Under the pieces are notes generated by a model. The model saw nothing but the letters and a program-made list of their open reading frames with translations, was not told the DNA's origin and made no database searches. From Megaustenia siamemsis (lineage: Eukaryota > Mollusca > Gastropoda > Stylommatophora > Ariophantidae), in the NCBI GenBank assembly GCA_032433765.1, contig JAVIAB010000102.1:9759991-9823990 (forward strand): 64,000 bases of DNA. The letters are read 5' to 3'. Below are positions 61,433 through 64,000 of this stretch, one piece after another. Both the position numbers and the translations under genes were made by a program. Position 1 is the first letter of the stretch. Each line of letters begins with the position of its first letter.

Positions 61433-62719
61433 GAGCCATATGACTAAAATATTACTAAGAATAATCATGAGACGTGTAAGGAACAAACTAAAACCAGAAA
61501 TAAGTGAGGAACAATGTTGATTTGTGGAAGGAAAGGGCACCAATAATGCAATATACATCTTAAGGACTTGATAGAAAGATCTATAGAGGTATAGAAAGAT
61601 CTATAGAGGTAAAGAAAGATCTATATATGTGCTTTATAGACTACACAAAAGCATTTGCCAAAGTAAAGCACGTGGAAATAATATATATGCTGCAGAAATT
61701 AAACATTGATGGCAAGGATCTGCGAATCATAAAAAACATGTACTGGCAACAAACAGCAGCTATACGAATTAACAACCAAACAGGACAATTCCAATATATA
61801 AAGCAAGGAGTCAGACAAGCTGTGTTCTGTCACTGGATTTGTTTTCACTTTACAGCGAATATATTATGAGATCAATAGTAGACAAAAAAGGAATTGAAGT
61901 CAACGGTCACAACATAAATAATTTGCGATATGCGGATGACAGTCTTAATAGCAGAGACAGAACGAACTACAAGAAATGATAGACATAATAGTAGAAGAAA
62001 GCAACAAGAAAGGTCTCAGTCTGAATAGCAAGAAAACAGAAGTAATGGTTATATCGAAGAAACAATCATCACCATCATGCAGCATAAAAGAAACAAGACA
62101 AATCAGAAACAAGTGCAGCGCGTCAAATACTTGGGCGCAATAATATCAGATGGAAGATGCACCACAGAAATGAAAAGCAGAATAGCTCAGGCCAAAATAG
62201 CATTTCAGAAAATGAAAAATATCTTATGCAACAAATCTATGTCAATAAAAATGAGAAAGAGAGCTCATCGGTGCTGTATAGAACCAATTCTGACCTATGG
62301 AAGCGAATCATGGACAGTAGACAAACAAATGAAAAGACGATTAGAGGCCACAGAGATGGGATTTCTCAGAAGAATGTTGAAAGTTCCCTGGACAGATAAA
62401 AAGACCAATGAGGAAGTTCTCAAGGAGGCCAACACAAAAAGGGAGCTCTTAAAAAACATCAGAAAGATGCAATCAACATTTTTCGGACACATCATGAGAA
62501 GAGGAAAGTTGGAATACTTGGTTACAACTGGCAAAATAAAAGGAAAGCGAGATCGTGGACGACAAAGAGAGAAAATACTGGATAGCTTGGTGTCATGGCA
62601 TGGAAAACAGTCAACAACAGAACTGATACGATGCACTGTAGATAGAAGATTGTGGAGGGACATGATCGCCTACGCTAACCGGCAGGGTACATGATGATGT
62701 TGATGATGAAAGATTATAC

Positions 62720-63230
62720 TAGAAGAGCATGCAGAAAAACTACAGTTAAACTGTAATTTCATTGTCAAAAACAAAACCGTTTTGACAGCATACATAGATT
62801 GCCCTTGTGGAATATCTTGAAACATTACAGAATACCACCAAAAATGATCAACCATGAAATAGAGATATATATGATGCCTAGACTTATACAGTTTGCACAG
62901 AGGAGGAAATGAGTCATTGGTTTCGAAACAGGATACAAGAGGGATGTATACTATCACCTTTTTGTTTTTGGAATTACCATTGATGATGTAATGATTAAAT
63001 GTAGCAAAGGCAATAACAGCACAATGGCCATGAAATGGAATAACAAGAATTACCTGGAAGATCTAGATTTTGCAGATGATATAAGTGCTCCTAAGTTATC
63101 AACAAGATGCAAAATATCACAGATACCTTATCATCTATGGTGGAAAGAATTGGACTAGAAATCAACAGGAATAAACTAAAAATAATGAAAAACAAATATA
63201 CCCCAGAGGGCAATATAAATCTAAGCTTAA
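62720..63230 (+). pseudogene. Old LINE RT relic, second half
   Basis: It continues the relic at 57330-57794: a PLWNILKHYRIPPKMI-type segment (near 62796-62845), GFETGYKRDV, then DLDFADDIS (63059-63085). Frames shift repeatedly. Ends near 63230. Confidence 0.65.
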
Positions 63231-63254
63231 TAATCTACTCGTAATTATATATAA

Positions 63255-63560
63255 ATTATGTCTAATTTATGGAGAACCATGCCTTCTATTACTGTACTTT
63301 TCAACCTGTGTTTTTTAATGTCACCCATAGCTAATTTACCCCAGTAAAGTGTTGTTTCTAGGCCAGGTTTTTAAAAAAAAATATGTTCAAATCTTTTAAA
63401 GTCTTCCTTGTCTTTCATTATCCAAAGTGTCCAAAGTATTTTCTGCAACATTTTGTTAGTGAACATGTTTTCTTCTTTGCTGGTTTTGAGATTGTCTATG
63501 ATTAAGTCATTTGTACCTATTGAGAAGATGCTTGCCATCAGTAATTTTAATTTTAATATC
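63255..63560 (-). pseudogene. Degenerate LINE-like relic
   Basis: It shares words with 45350-45600 on the same strand (ATGCCTTCTATTACTGTACTTT-like at 63280-63300, ATATGTTCAAATCTTTT at 63382-63398, CAGTAATTTTAATTTT at 63539-63554). Frames are lost, so the product is unknown. Confidence 0.5.
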
Positions 63561-63744
63561 TTGATTCTTCATGGTGTTAAATTTTGTTTCAAGTAAGAGA
63601 ATTAATTTGGGTGCGTAGGTGAGTGGGTACTTGTTTGTGCATGCTTGTATGTGTGCTCTTCTGATGACTACTCCTTAATCTGCTAAATATAAAAAATGTG
63701 CCAATCTTAAACATGACATTATGTGAGCTTTGACATGCACTTTG

Positions 63745-64000
63745 ATATGGTTTATAGTAGGCTGTTATATTTAAAGGGTGTTAGGCAAGGTTGTGTGCTG
63801 TCACCAGATTTCTTTAATGTGTATAGTGAAATTATTTTAAAAACCATAAAGGGCATGCCTGGAATAACAATCAGAGGTCATAATATAAATAATCTAATGT
63901 AAGCTGATGATACAGTCTTAATTGCTAAGAGAGAAAATGAGTTACAAGAATTGTTAGACATTATAGTGAAGGAAAGCAAAAATAGAGCCTTAATAACAAA
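63745..64000 (+). pseudogene. LINE-C-like RT fragment running off the window
   Basis: GVRQGCVLSPDFFNVYSE (63778-63830), GITIRGHNINNLM, a stop in place of Tyr, then ADDTVLIAKRENELQELLDI (63904-63965). This is RT motif order B then C with the catalytic YADD box mutated at its first residue. Cut by the window end. Confidence 0.8.

Larger units (their letters stand above)
57806..62708 (+). mobile_element. LINE-C, full length with 11-bp TSD, carrying nested LINE-B and SINE-1
   Basis: AAAGATTATAC flanks it at 57795-57805 and 62709-62719. From 57806 a ~160-bp 5' leader leads to an ORF start near 57968. The endonuclease domain has GTWNIRSAF (58249-58275), GLCEMRWTGAG and VYAPTSNSEED (58547-58580); a frameshift near 58645-58670 falls inside the next EN motif. 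RT follows: RGKAPGPDNTTIEEINA (60962-61012), IPKKSGA, FIDYTKAFAKV, a YADD motif (61926-61943) and the C-terminal block FFGHIMRRGKLEYLV...GRQREKILDSLVSW (62480-62600). The end is a GATGATGTTGATGATG tail. Excluding the LINE-B at 59141-60505 and the SINE at 61181-61432, the element is about 3.3 kb. Several one-base breaks make it non-coding today. Confidence 0.93.

Overview
The window looks like nuclear DNA of an invertebrate animal, most likely a mollusc or another lophotrochozoan. The reasons are spliced exons with canonical GT/AG sites, several APE-type LINE families, tRNA-headed SINEs, piggyBac and hAT transposons, a Penelope relic, a broken discoidin/EGF-type gene and an animal-type histone 3' stem-loop. 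There are no bacterial operons. The species call is inference. Almost everything outside a few short exons is mobile or tandemly repeated DNA.

Layout: 1-8795 is one giant GATA tetranucleotide array that ends inside a LINE reverse transcriptase. 8796-15100 is a patchwork of LINE and SINE pieces. 15316-16338 is a large open exon of an unrecognised host gene. 16545-22335 holds minisatellites, a broken F5/8C+EGF-like gene and an RNase H-type LINE. 22576-34005 is the centrepiece: an 11.43-kb nearly perfect palindrome with a 6-bp target duplication, inserted in a LINE. Each ~5.67-kb arm carries one gene, two C2H2 fingers fused to a family B (protein-primed type) DNA polymerase, in opposite orientations around an 82-bp spacer. 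It has no visible integrase, capsid or ATPase gene. 34006-38370 is more LINE/SINE material. 38376-40542 is a hAT relic with perfect 8-bp target duplication and a nested LINE. 40854-43425 is a nearly complete piggyBac element. 43430-50340 contains SINEs, a Penelope GIY-YIG relic and LINE relics. 50345-53145 is one LINE inserted in an older related LINE. 53640-54300 is a 181-bp satellite. 54742-56672 is a large LINE fragment. 57806-62708 is a full-length LINE with its own target duplication, carrying a nested LINE and a nested SINE.

Five + strand segments (15316-16338, 37255-37354, 45731-45777, 47947-48023, 56722-56837) have splice-like boundaries, are open in one frame and fit each other in codon phase in order. 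I infer one host gene of unknown function whose introns hold nearly all the mobile DNA here, including the palindrome in a ~20.9-kb intron.

LINE family names used below are local labels. LINE-A has a (GAT)n tail, LINE-B an (AGAT)n tail, LINE-C a GATGAT tail, LINE-E no clear microsatellite tail, and LINE-F an RNase H domain with a (GA)n tail.
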